Assembly: GCA_016081115.2 (NCBI GenBank)
Contig: JABTTQ020003423.1
Span: forward strand, 372,001-436,000
Origin: Rehmannia glutinosa
Taxonomy: Eukaryota; Streptophyta; Magnoliopsida; Lamiales; Orobanchaceae
Direction of reading: 5' to 3'
DNA length: 64,000 nucleotides
Below are positions 21,309 to 34,129 of this stretch, one piece after another. Position 1 is the first letter of the stretch. Every line of letters begins with the position of its first letter. The notes under the pieces are model-generated. The model made no database searches, was not told the DNA's origin, and saw nothing but the letters and a program-made list of their open reading frames with translations. The position numbers were made by a program, and so were the translations under genes.

Positions 21309-22919
21309 TTAGGGCTCGTTCTCGCCTATTTGATGTGCTTGAGTTTGATAATACATGTGATTTGATTTTCTTTTTAAAAATTTGACTCTGTTTTTTCCCT
21401 TTTATATATACAACATTTGCTGTCAAATTATAAATCTCGAGAAAACGATTAATTTGATATATTTTTAATCCAAAACGGATTTGAAACAAATAAATCATGG
21501 CGATTCAAAGTTTTTGGAGGAAAATAAAAACCCGCCACAATTTCAGAAGGTTAGAGGGTTGTAACTTTGCCATTCTTATCATGCTAACCAGATGTGTTTT
21601 TAGAGGAAATTGTACTTTTGGTCTTATAAGAAAAAGGGCCAAGTACTTTTAGTCCCATAATTTGCATTTTTGGTCCTAATTGATTTTTTCAACACATTTA
21701 GTCCCATACGATTCTAAAGTTGCAATTTTAGTTCCAAAACTAACGGAAAACTTAATTGACCGTTAAATCTATTCTTACGGGACTAAAAGTGCATTTATCC
21801 GAAAAATTAATAATAAAAAAAAAAAATATTTGAAAAATCTGAAAAATTATCTAAAATTTTTTAAAATTGTTTCAATAACATTTAAAATTATTTTCAATTC
21901 ACTAAAAATGTTATAACAATCCAAGAAATTATTTTAAAATCAACAAATTAAAATATAAAAATAAGATAATTTGTTTAAAAAGTAATAATATTAAAAAATT
22001 CGAAATTATTGTAAAATCCAAAAATTATCAAAATAAAATATGAAAATTATTGAAACACTATAAATTCATTTATTTTTCAAAAATGACATTTACTTAAAAT
22101 ATTTTTAAAAACATTAAATTCTAAAATAAAAAAATACAAAACTCTTTTTGAAATTTGAAAATTGTTTTAATTTTTTTCGTAATTTTCAAAATATATTAAG
22201 ATTTTAATTAATATCCCGATTTTGGAACAACCTTTAGACTTTTAAACAAATTTTGGAATTTTTTTAAAATAAATTTCAATATTTTCTTTAATTTTTAGAT
22301 TTTCTTAAACAATTTTAGTTTTGTAAAAATATTCTACGTTATTACCCTTTATAGATTTTATTAAGAGTTTTAAAAAGTTTTAATTAGTTTTAGATTTTAA
22401 TTTATTTTCTAGATTTTTAGACAAATTTCCATATTTTAAACAAATTTCCAGATTTTTAATTTTATATTGAATTTATTTTAATATTTTAAGTAATTGTCAG
22501 ATTTTTAACACAACTTTTAGATTTTTAACAAAATTTAGATTTTTAAAACATCGTTTAGTTTTAAAAATAATGTTTTGAAAATAAATTTGAGTTCTTTTTA
22601 ATTTTTGAATTTTAAAGTATTTTAAATGAATTTCAAATGTTTAAACGGTGTATGGTTTTTTTAATAATTTTCATACCTAATGTTTTGTAATTTTTGGATT
22701 TAGGATAACTGCGATTTTTTTTGTTTTTAAAACAAATTATCTTATTTTTTAAATTTTAATTTTCAGAATTTAAAATAATTTTTTGGATTTTTTTATAAAT
22801 TTTTTTAATAAATTGAAAATAATTTTAAATGTTATTGAAACAATTTTCAAAATTTTTAGATAATTTTTGAGAATTTTCAAATATATTTTTTCTTTTTATT
22901 ATTAAATTTTGGTTAATGC

Positions 22920-25900
22920 TGTGAAGCCCCGATTTTTCCGAGCTTATAATTGATCCTTATTGTTGTTTATACATTTGATCGACTATTTTACCGCGTCATT
23001 TTGACGGGTAATTATTAATAATATATACATTTTATATTTTATTTCATTTTATTTAATTACTTGTGATCATGATCTTTATTAATCCTATTCCTCATTTATG
23101 ATCACTTGATTGATCATTATTACTATTTTTGTATTTATTAGTCACCTTAGAATTTTAAGAGACTATTTATTTTAGAGACTTTTACCTTATAGAATTAAGA
23201 TTTTGATTTAGATTAAGTGATCATGAGACTTATAAGTGATCAAGGAAATCACTAATTATTTTGGAGATTGATATATTTCATCTATTATCATCAAATTTGG
23301 GACAAAAAAAATATATATGGAATTACCATAAAGCCCCTAGTATGGACGGCCATGATGATATTTTTGGAGTAAAAATATCATCCAACTCTTGTACACCTAC
23401 ACCTTATATTAGTCATCTTGTGTATAATTATACCATTAATTCAAACATTATACACATCATCTCTTACATTAATTCTTTATTATTAATTTTGCCAACATGT
23501 TGGAAGTCTTCCAACATTCCTTCTCATTCCATACCTTTGACCACCCTTTTGTCCCCATGCAAGAGACAATTTGCAAGACACAAAATTTAAACAAAAAAAT
23601 CCTCCCCCTCACTACCAATGTGGACGGCCACATGAAGGAAATTGAACAAAATTTGTTCATTTCATCCAACACATTTTAATCCTCTAACTAATTCTCCTCC
23701 TTCTCTCTAACCTCTCTCTAAAATTCATTCACATCTTCAAACCTTCAAACAAAATTCATTCATATCTTCAAACCTTCAAACACCAACTCTTCACATCTTC
23801 AAATCTTCAACATAAGTTCTTCATATCTTCAAGTACCCTTCTTCACATCTTCAAATATTCAAACACAAGTCCTTTACATCTTCAAACCCATCTTCATAAC
23901 TCCAAGAACATCTTCTTCCTAACATCAAACATACTTCCTTTCTTCAAACATCTAAACCAAAACAAACAATCTTACCACTTAAAACTCAAAAATTCGAACA
24001 CCCCTTTCTCAAGGTAAGAAATTTCACTCCTCAATTCAACTTAAATTCTTACTACTCATCACCTTCTTCTTTTAACTTAAGGTTATATTTTGGATTTTGA
24101 GGTACTTAGAAGACCACTTGGAGACATGCATGCATGGTGGTGAAACTTGAAGACTTGAAGAAGAACTAGTAGAGAAAATTGGACTACAAGGTAAGAATTA
24201 GACACTAGAACCCTTCTTTCCTCTTCCATCTATTTTTTTTTCAAATTCTAACACCCCTTTTTCATTTTTGAGAAATAGGGGCTGACCTTAGGTGATTTTG
24301 GAGTTGAACGAAAATTTCCAAATTTGAAGCTTCAACTAGTTTCAAATCACCTACTACATAAGGTAAAGTGTAGTCTTTCCAATTTTCTTATCTCCTTCTT
24401 TTTCTCTTTAATTTTTCTCTCATTTTTCTAACTCCAAATTTTTGATATTTCTTGACTTAGGGGCTGACCTAAGTGACCTCCTCCAAAGTTGTGAAATTTA
24501 TCCTTTTATTTCACAATTTTCCAATTTAAGGTGGGTGAAAAATTTCTTTCAACTTCTAGGTGCTTTTGTTAAAATGCGTGTAGAGTTTTGATCATGAGCA
24601 CTTGAGATATATAATTTATGTATTTCATGTCAATTTTACATATCAAATCATGAAAATTCTCAAGAGTTGCTCAAAATTGCCATTTATTGAATTTTAGGTG
24701 CATGCATGTGCAATTTAATGTTCTATTTGATGAATTCTTGTATGTATTGGACATGCATGTGTATGATCTTTAACATCTATGTTTTGGATGACTTATAACC
24801 TGGACAAGTCGAGCATAATTGATTAAATTTCAATTTTGGACTTAAAAATACAAAAATGGAAAGTTGGTGGACTAAATTGCAAGAAAATGAAAGTTAAAGG
24901 ACCCCTCTGCAAATTTTGAAATTTGGGACTGTACTCAGGTTCAAAAATGACTTTTGGACATTTTAATAAAGTTTTAAGAGTTTTAAGATCAATAAAATCA
25001 ACCTTTAAAAGCCCAAGGACTAGATTGTAAAATTTTGAAAGTTTAAGGGCTACTTTGCAATTTTTAAAACTGTACCAGACCTTAACTTTAAAACTTGAAA
25101 TTTTTACTCTTAAGGTACTGGGAATTACATATTTTAAAAGTATTCCAAAAATCCAAGTGTTTAGGGCTTGAAAAGTAATTTTACAAAAATTGAGGGACTA
25201 ATGTGTAAAATACTAAACTTGAGGACCCAAATGAAATTTCCAGGGCTTATGCAGCCCATGCACCTGGAAATACTAACTTAACTATAACTTAATTATATTT
25301 TGGACCCAAGGTTCAAATTTCATAACAATCTGGACCCTAAAAGCCTTAGAGGCAATTATTTCAAAATGGGACAAAAATGATATTTTCAAAAGTTAAAGGA
25401 CCTACACATATTTCTTTTAAAAATGCTTTTGTCCCAATATCCTACTAACCTTAGTGACATTTTTCAACTGGAATCACATTAAAATCCCTTCCGGTTTGTG
25501 AGTTCGAATTTTTAAAAACTTAAGGTCCGAATTGACAATTTTTACAAATTTGGGGCCAATGTGAGAATTTCATAAAAACTGGACCTCAAAACTTTAAAAG
25601 TGTTGACCCCAAAAGTGTTGGTTTTACAAAACGGGGCTAAATTACAATTTCTCTTTTATAAAGGACCTAACTCAAATTATTTCCTCTTTTACTAAAATAG
25701 CCCTGGACCCCTCTGAAATTGAGATTTAATTAAAATATTTTACTTTTCCAAAAACCCTTGACTTATCGGATCAATTTGACCGATTAATACCCGATCGCGG
25801 AGCGACTTCCTCGCCTTGCGATTTTGAATCTATGACGGGACTTATGTTCCACCTAATCTTTCAAGATATCGAAGGTTGCTTATCCTTCCGATAATCATCT

Positions 25901-27103
25901 TCATCCAAATACTCCACCAACGCCATAATTGCCACTCGCTTTTCAAAATTATTCTAAAAGCGCTTCCCTGAATCAATAATACTCGATTGCACTGGTTGAT
26001 CGCTGTAATTGTAATTACTTTCTGCCTGAGTCAACTTGGTGTGTCGAGCTCACAGTCGGAATGGATACGTCGGGGATGGGAAGGGTAGCTCGGCCGCTAT
26101 TCCACTCTTCCGACCCCATCGTCCTAATCCCCATGGCGAGGGATGGAGTTTGTCCAAGGGAAGTGGGTCGTAGTACGAGGTATAATCATGATTATGACAG
26201 ATCCGAGCCTTGCAAGCTCCATTTGTGGATTTTGTCTTTGCCTACGGAGCGATAAGGTGCGGTCTTGGACCATACTTGACCGGGAGTTACAAGGAAGAAC
26301 GAAGGAATCATTGTCGATCCACACGATTCTCGGGAGTTATCGGACCCATTTTGGTTGGCGTTACATTTCCGCACGCAACCGCACTACCATTTTGCATTGG
26401 TTGGCGCTACAAACCGCACGCAACCATTAATTGCCTTGCATTGGGATTGGCGTTACACTTCCGCACGCAATCTCCTGCCTTGATTGAATCACATAGTGCC
26501 TGTGTGACCATGAACTTTTTCTTGAACTGTATAAGTATATTATTTAAATATTTTATCACGACGCTTGCGAATTGTGTGTGAATCCATGCATCATACTCAC
26601 GCGTTTTCATATAACTACTTTCTCACATTAACTATATTGCGCCACACTTGCACACGATCACCCCATCCACTGAGATTTTGTCGCATCCCCACCTGTTTTC
26701 TAACCTTAGATGGGGACTATGTCGAAGATGTCGAACCGCCACGATTGATGACCTCGCCCTGCCTGTCGATCTTGCACCTTTTTACTGATGATTGTTCTTA
26801 TTTCGTGCACTTTTACTGATGTTGGACTTCCGTTTATCCTACTACTCTTTTCTCTCTTTGACTGTAATTTAAGGGCGTAGGACCCTTTGACGTTTAAGAT
26901 TTGGACATTGTACCTTACCTTATGTTTTAGTTCTGTCCTGTAAACTTATTCAGGTATTTATGTAAGTTGTAATTGTACTTGTTTCTTTATTCCGCTGCTA
27001 TTTAGACTCTGTCTCATTGGGTTCTCGATGATATTCGTCTAGACTGTTTGGTTATTTGTATTAAGTTGTGGATCGTTCGTCGCGTCCCGTTTGGGGCGTG
27101 ACA
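22920..27103 (+). mobile_element. Ty3-type solo LTR (4.2 kb)
   Basis: Begins TGTGAAGCCCCGATTTTTCC and ends TTTGGGGCGTGACA, flanked by the 5-bp duplication AATGC (22915-22919 and 27104-27108). The TGTGA.GCCCCGA...GGGGCGTGACA ends are those of Ty3-type LTRs, probably chromovirus/Tekay-like. No internal coding region or second LTR is present, so it is a solo LTR from recombination between two LTRs. It contains many degenerate words of the form 'aaatttgaggacc' and three imperfect GGTTGGCGTTACA repeats (26340-26480). A more decayed relative occupies about 42500-44830. Short open frames at 26061-26819 are not genes. Confidence 0.85.
26338..26480 (+). repeat. Imperfect repeats GGTTGGCGYTAC in solo LTR
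   Basis: Three units of about 50 bp, each with TTGGCG(T/C)TACA and CCGCACGCAA. The related LTR at 44310-44800 has four units of GGTTGGCGTCACACTTTCG. Confidence 0.75.
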
Positions 27104-27743
27104 AATGCACACTTGGTCCCGTAAGAATAAAGTTAACGGTCAGTTAAGTTTCCGTAAGTTTTGGACTAAAATTGCAACTTCTGAATCATTTGAGACTAAA
27201 TGTGTTGAAAAATTTCGATTGGGACCAAAAATAAAAATTGTCGGACTAAAAATGCTTGATCTCTTTTCTTATGGGACCAAAAGTGCAATTTCCTCGTGTT
27301 TTTAAGTTGTATGTTATTTTGTTTCTGGCGCATGGATTAATTATGGTTATGCGCACGCTTATGCTTTCCAGTAGTAGTAAGTGGATCGCCACTATTGGTT
27401 GCTCGCCATGCGGGTGAAGAATGATGTGGCACTATTGGATGCGCCATGTGGGCATATTGGTTGCCACATGGAGAATGATTTGCGCATGTGAGCAGCCATT
27501 TATTTGTTAAAAAAAAGTGGGTTTTATTTTTCGCTTTTTTGGCTAATTGAAAAATGTTATTTAGCCATTTTTTTCGAATACGTCTTTTTAGCCGTTTTGG
27601 GATGTGGAATTTCAAATTTTCCTTTAGTAGTTCAAAAGCCCTTTTCGAGTCTAAAGCATTACCAAACCACACCAAACTCGAAAAATCCACAAGTGACCGA
27701 CCCCGAAACTTTTGGCGCGACATTTGACGGCGAAGAAGAAGAT

Positions 27744-29320
27744 GGAGACCGCATCGACCTCTAACCAGGTAACCCATTTCCACCTTTGTGTAATTTCATG
27801 GATTGTTGTTGATTTAGATTGTCGTACTTGTTTTAGGTTAGGATTTATTGTAGGCTTTGTAGAAATTCTAGGTTTTCGATGTGGATAGTTAGTTTTGGTG
27901 AGCTTGCGATGTTGTTAATGGCGAAAAGGGGCTTGGGGAAGAAGACGACTCGGTTTTTTCAAAAGTAACTCGATTGCGAGTTACATGTAACTCACAATCG
28001 AGTTACTTTTGATTGCGAGTTACTTGTTACTCAAAAAGCTCACGATCCTTAATGTAACTTTTGAATGACGAGTTACTTTTGGATTTCGTGCCACTTTGTA
28101 TCAAGTTACATGTGACTCAAAATAAAGTCACTTTTAAGGTGACTCAATTTCGAGTCACATGTAACTCGATTTCAGTTACGTGTGAAGCGCGTTAATTCAA
28201 TCTTTGTGTTTTATTTGACAGAATTGGAGATGGAGATGGGGTTCTGCTTTGGAGAGGTAAACTGAATGTGTATACCAAGTGTAACTTGATAGAGGATTTT
28301 AGGAAGGAGTTGACTGAGTGCGGAAATTTAGATGAGTTTAGGAATGAACAATTTCAGACGTTTCTGGACTTTGACTCGGACGCATACATGACATCGAAGG
28401 GTATGCTCCGATTGCTTGGTAGACAAATTATGGTGGAGTGATATGAGACTGGTGACTTGTGGTTCCGTGTTGGTAGGCGAAACCTCAAATTTGGCCGACG
28501 AGAGTTTGCTATGGTTACGAGGTTATGTCTTGGGCCCTTGGCGATTAACCCATGCTCCTCCCATCATATCCCACCTGCAGGAGGAGTATACCGTTAGTAT
28601 TTCGACGGGGAATCCTTGATACCAGTGAAGGTATTTCCGCTTTTCATCGTGGGTCATTTCAGAGCGCGACCAGAGGATAATCTGAACATGGCTTATATCT
28701 TGTTCGTAAAGAAGTATCTGTTTGCTCTGGATCCGCGGGGTACCATCCCACTATGGTTGTGGACATTGGTTGAGGATGCCCCGAGGTTAGGGCATTCCCA
28801 TTGGGCTCCCATGTGTATGGGCGTCTCCTCCATTACCTTGATACTGGAGTCTGAGCCCTTGATGATCCTGAGAGATCAGTCCAGTTCCACATTTATGCCT
28901 ACTTCAATCCTATACAAGTATATATAATTTAAACATGTATCACTTTTATCACGAGCATTTCATATTGTAACTGGGTTCATTACTTATTTGTTTTTGTTTT
29001 TTAATACAACTATGGGTATTTGAGGTTATTCCTTCACTCGGTCGGGACCTTGCCCAGACCTCTGGGTTGAAGGGCTATCCTAGGGGCAGACGATTTAGAT
29101 GCCCCAAGAGAACCTTTAGTGCGGTGGCGTTATTTGACAGCCCCATGGTAATTTACAATTTTGTTTACGAAATCATATGTGTAATAGTGCTATTGATTCT
29201 ATTTCTTCATAATTAGGCTAATTTTTTTACGGACAATATGCACTTATTTATAGCCACCGAGGTGGAGTTACGAGTCCTTTACTTGCGGGGATTGATATGG
29301 ACATGTCGCACGGATTGATG
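27744..29320 (+). pseudogene. DUF1985-type gene fragment (MULE-associated)
   Basis: The frame at about 28268-28790 reads VYTKCNLIEDFRKEL, DLWFRVGRRNLKFGRREFAM, then FPLFIVGHFRARPEDNLNMA and LWLWTLVEDAPR. This is the pattern of plant DUF1985 domains, found in Ulp1-protease-like proteins that are often carried by Mutator-like elements. A further segment at about 29018-29145 reads WVFEVIPSLGRDLAQ, typical of the end of that domain. In-frame stops at 28439-28441 and near 28591 disrupt it. A possible first exon (ATG at 27744, donor CAGGTAACC) and acceptor near 28221 are visible. No Ulp1 catalytic part is seen. The function of DUF1985 is unknown. This is judged a decayed fragment. Confidence 0.55.
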
Positions 29321-29861
29321 GGGTATGTATATATTATGCATTCTATCTTCTATTAAATCCCATACTTTGTATGAATAATAATGTTAATAGTACTTCAATT
29401 GCTTCTACTATTTGTCAAGAAACCTTTCAAAGCCATTCACACTTTTATAGATAATAATAAAATAATAAATAGTATAGATATAGATAAATGCTCCAAAAGA
29501 TTCTTACATATTTTTTAATATTTTTATTTTTCGATAAGTCCTTAACGGCTAAATCAAGGCCTTGGGCCCAATAAATTAAATATAGGTTGCTTTCAAAATA
29601 AAATTAAATATAGATTATAAACACATCCTACCACATGGTATTCATGTATGATATAAATATTGAGGCATATTCCAACAATAAGTTCCATGGTTCCGGTATT
29701 AAAAAAATGTTTAGGTAGTCGACACTAATCAATGTGAATAATATAGATTATTATATAAGATTTTGAAATGAATTACATTATGTTTCAAAACTACTTTTTT
29801 CGCTGCTGAATATATGACAAGAGGTGAACATTTACAGCAATATACACCAACAAAGTTTTAA
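29321..29861. other. AT-rich stretch, no gene seen
   Basis: No credible coding sequence, tandem array or element terminus was recognised here. Confidence 0.5.
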
Positions 29862-29869
29862 TATTTTAC

Positions 29870-31195
29870 TGGGCTTAATTGCAAAATGATGACACTAACA
29901 ATAACTCAGTAACAAAAGAAGGACATCAAATTTGCGGGTTTTCAGTTTAGGACAATAATTTTATAATTTTGGCGAATTGAGGACAAATGGAGCCCGAATT
30001 ACCCAATTTGGGCTAATTGCCATTTGGATCTCAATTTTGAGCATTAGTTGCCCAAATTTAGGCTAACGGATTATGTCAAATAAGTCTAAAATTATTTTAA
30101 GAATTTATAAAAAAATCTGGAAATCTTAAAACCAATTTAAAAATCTAAAAATTAATAAGTCGAGTCAAAATATATAAAAGTAAATATGATAATTATTTTA
30201 AGAATTTACAAATTAATAATTAAAATATAAATATACAAGAATAAATTTGGAAATACAAAAAATAAATTTTTGAAAACTATTTAATAAATCTTAAAATAAT
30301 AATATAAAATCTAAAAAAATGAAATATGATTTAAAAAGTTATTTAATATATCAAAAAATACCGAATAAATCTTGAAATTATTTGAATAAACACAAGAACA
30401 ATCAATATAAAATCTAATCATTATTCAGTAAATCTAAAATTTGTTTAAAGATCTAAATATTATTTAAGTAATTTCAAATTACAAACTAATATTTGAAAAA
30501 TACTTAAAGAAATAAAATTATATTTTCTATATGTAACTAAAATATATTTTGGGTTCAATTATAATTTTCAGATTTATTTTAAGTATTTTAAAGTTTTAAT
30601 TTGTAATTTTAAATTATTTTAATGAATGTCTAAAATTTAAAATAAAATTTAGATTTAATAAATAATATTTATTTAGATTTATTCAAATAATTTAATACTT
30701 TATTCGATAATTTTTGTATATATTACATATTTTTTTAAATCTTGTTCCACATTTTCAAACTGCATTTAGTTATTTTTGACTTATTAAATATTTTTTGTAA
30801 TTTTATTTTTCATATTTTCAATATTTATTTTTTGTATATTTACATTTTACTTGTTAATTTGTATACTTAAAAAAATTATCAAATTTATATTTTCATATAT
30901 GTAGACTCAACTTGTTAATTTGTAAATTTGTTTTCTAAATTTTCAGATATATTTGTAAATTTTTAAAATAATTTTTAGACTTATTTTACGTGACATAAGC
31001 AATTAAATTAAATTTGGGCAATTCAAGCTCAAAATTGAGGTCCGCATGACAATTAGCCCGAATTGGGCAATTCGGGCTCAATTTGTCCCTAATTCGCGAG
31101 AATTTTAAAATTATTGCCCTAAATTGAAAGCCCACAAATTTAGTGTCCTTCTTTGCCACTAGAGGATAATTAGTGTCCTCATTTTGCAACTAAGC
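29870..31195. mobile_element. Foldback MULE-type element, second copy type
   Basis: Left end TGGGCTTAATTGCAAAATGA and the inverted right end (reverse complement GGCTTAGTTGCAAAATGAGG) extend into arms of about 250 bp carrying AGAAGGACA, TTTAGG and TTGAGG words. The flanks are ATATTTTAC (29861-29869) and CTATTTTAC (31196-31204), an apparent 9-bp duplication with one mismatch. The middle is very AT-rich and folds on itself. There is no gene. Confidence 0.8.
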
Positions 31196-31569
31196 CTATT
31201 TTACAGCAATTCCAAGAATTGATTTTCACCAGTCAACACTCTTATACCAACCACCCCAATTCAACCCAAATCTTTTTTTTTTTTAACAACAAAGAAGCGG
31301 TATTATATTTCCATTAATCAACTTGGTATAACCATTGATACAAGATCACAATCTCGGAAAACATAAAATCTCACTTTTCAATCACATAATCCGACATGTA
31401 TTGTATGCGAGAGATCTACGATAGATACTACGGCTAGTATATCCCTCCACGAGTAGCATCTACGAGACCTCAATCTACTTGCGAGATTACCACTTTTCAT
31501 GGCGGTGCGGGGTAGCGATGTTAAAGATGTCCGATATATAGATCCACTATATCCCCACTCCCGATCACG

Positions 31570-31830
31570 ATGCACAGGTTCCACACCATGACCCCACCAT
31601 AGCTTGGGAAGACATGATCGTCGGCATAATCTCATTCATGAGCACACGCGGGAATATGTATCCACTAGCCGCGGCGGAGACGCAGTGCAAACCGAAGAGA
31701 AGCCCGACTACTCGTCGGGAGCGATGAATTCCACACATTCCATAAAGCTAGAATACGAGAGACGTCGCCCCGATTCGCATTGAGGATTGTTGTAAAACTT
31801 CCCGGTACTAATAGCAGCACCAGTTATTGA
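31570..31830 (-). pseudogene. Chitinase (class III) 3' fragment
   Basis: On the plus strand this block aligns by eye with 51620-51890 of the intact chitinase. Shared words include CCACACCATGACCCC, GCCATAG or ACCATAGCTTGGG, GAAGACAT, AACTCCACAC or ATTCCACACATTCCAT, GAAGCTAGAA, AGGCGTCGCCCC and CTAATAGCAGCA. On the minus strand it therefore encodes the C-terminal third of the enzyme, with frame breaks and a missing piece near 31795. The catalytic region is not present. Confidence 0.85.
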
Positions 31831-33960
31831 TTACTACTATATCACCCGTGCGATGCACGAGTGTAATATAATAAAGTATTGTATAGTTTTGATATTAAGA
31901 AATAATATATTATAGGAATTATAATGATGCGGAACATGATGGGCGTCTCAAGACTCGGACTTGCCCCGTCGAATGAGAAAGGGGTGAATGTTGACATGTC
32001 TTGTGAACAAAATAATGTAGAATTTATTAAATAATAATTATTAAAATAATTTATTAGATTTTTACAAAATATCATGTTAAACATCCAACTATAAATCAAA
32101 ATTTTAGAAGAATGGGAAGAAAAATAAATTGATTATATAACTTAGAAAAATGAGAAAATATAAATTTATTACATATTTGAAGCAAGTTTATATATCTATT
32201 AAAAATACTTGTTGAGTTGTCTAAAATTATAAAAATTATATGTTCACAATTAATGATTTTCCACAAGTAATTTAAATTAGATCATGGAGACAATTGAGAT
32301 TTATACCAACAAATTACTATACATGTTACTTTAATAATTAAACTTATAGTGTCATCCGACTAATTAGTAACAACATAATATCAGTCTATTTAAATCTAGA
32401 TTATTTAAAAATATTATCCAACAGAAAAGAATGAACAATAATTTTATTATTTTTTTAGATTAACAAATAAATATAAAAATAGTACAAACAAATATATTAT
32501 TTTTTCTATATTGTTTATGTAAAAAATAAAACAAATAAATATTTTTATATAATCAGTATTTACTTATTTAATATCCAAAAAGTATTTACAATATTTATTT
32601 CTACAAAATCCATATACATGTATATCTGTTTTATTTCTAAAATCACTATGTAATGCAAAATATATATATATATTTTTTCTTATCAATATTTAAGTTTGAA
32701 TATTTTTTTTGTTTATTTTGTGTTATATATTATTATTTATCTTCTCTTAAGTTGATTTTGAAATTATGATTTTGTTCTCAAGGTTTGTAATATATTATCC
32801 GAATCATATAATATATTGCTTGTATTTTTTATATTTGATAATTACCCGATATTTAGATATCCTTAGCCATCAATAAATTGTGATTTTTCATAATAAATTA
32901 AACAAAATAAAACACTATTATTTTATGAAAAAAATATGATTAGTAACTATTAAATTTATATTCACATTATGTCTAAAATCCTACAAATTTTGAACCTTTG
33001 AAAAATCTATGAAAATCTAATTTACTCAAAATAATAAATTTTAATTATTAAATTAAAAAAGTATAAAAACAACATTTTTTCCTTAATCATTAAAATTACC
33101 CAAATTATTTTAAGGTACAAAATAAATATACTGGAAATAGGGAGTTATAATTTTTAAAATTTGGAAAATGTGATGTATTAAATAATTTAATACTTTATAT
33201 CATAGTTTTTCATTTAAAGAGACAGATTTTATTTGGTAAATTTTAAATTCTTAGAATAATTTTATATATAATTGATTATATTTGAATTTATCCAATAATT
33301 TATATTTTTATTATCGTAACCTTTTGATTTATTTTAATGTTGTTTATATTTTATCAAATTATTTAAAGACTTATCAAATAAATTTTAGATTTACTTGATA
33401 ATTTTTAGACTTATTTCTTAATTATTTATTTATTTCTATATTTCTTGTAATTCTTGGATAATTTTAGAATTATTGAATATTTTATAGATCTACTATGCTC
33501 TTTTAAATTTGTTTAATGTATTTTGTATTGTAAGTTTTTAATTTTATTTGACTAGTCTTATCAAATAATATTTAGATTTATTTTATAGTATTATGATCAT
33601 TAAATGATTTTTAAATTATAAATTATGTGAAATAGAAAAACTTAAATTTTTAAATTAAGGAAGTATAAAATTAGTTGTCAAAATAATTTTACCTTTATAA
33701 TTAGAACTTACCCATATTATATTGATAGTGAAAATTTGATTGACTGAAAGAAAAATTATATTTTTTTAAATATGGAAATTATATTCAGTTGTCAAAATAA
33801 TATTACACGAAATCTTAACATTTTTATTGCAAGTTGTTGACATAATTAAATTACTATTTTTTATTACTGAATCTATTTTTAATTATAATTTAATATTTTC
33901 TAGATTTAGAAAGGTTGAATGGGCGGGAAAATTTTCATACTACTATTTATAAGTGACTCT
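31831..33960. other. Very AT-rich decayed repeat DNA
   Basis: Contains the word CCCGTGCGATGCACGAG near 31846, resembling termini of a known plant repeat type, and otherwise low-complexity AT-rich DNA. The part 33335-33710 is duplicated at 42183-42490. No gene was recognised. Confidence 0.5.
33335..33710 (+). repeat. Dispersed duplicate, copy 1
   Basis: Matches 42183-42490 almost base for base over words such as GACTTATCAAATAAATTTTA, GATCTACTATGCT and GACTAGTCTTATCAAATAAT. The other copy lacks about 60-70 bp near its right side. The second copy is fused to a transposase fragment. Confidence 0.85.
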
Positions 33961-34129
33961 CTCTTTATATATATATATATATAGATGTGGGATGAAATTC
34001 TATCAAATGACATAATTGTTCTTACCTATTTAACTAATTACATAACAAAATATTTTGTTGCATAAGGGTTACATATGTAAAACGATAGGAAAATAAGGGG
34101 CAAAAGCGACAATGCATGTAGTGAGACAA

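Larger units (their letters stand above)
21603..27295. mobile_element. Foldback MULE-type element, 9-bp target duplication
   Basis: Ends are GAGGAAATTG and CAATTTCCTC, with inverted repeats continuing through CTTTTGGTC...ATAAGAAAA for about 200 bp and then through most of the AT-rich interior. The flanks carry the same 9-bp word GTGTTTTTA (21594-21602 and 27296-27304), a length typical of Mutator-like elements. The element is split near its right arm by the solo LTR at 22920-27103. Without it the length is about 1.5 kb. It is noncoding. The sentence-like text (GGGACTAAAAGTGCA and variants) is a known style of plant long-TIR element. Confidence 0.85.

Noticed and set aside
26061..26819. Several open frames on both strands
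   Set aside because: They lie in the GC-richer repeat part of the solo LTR and have no family similarity.
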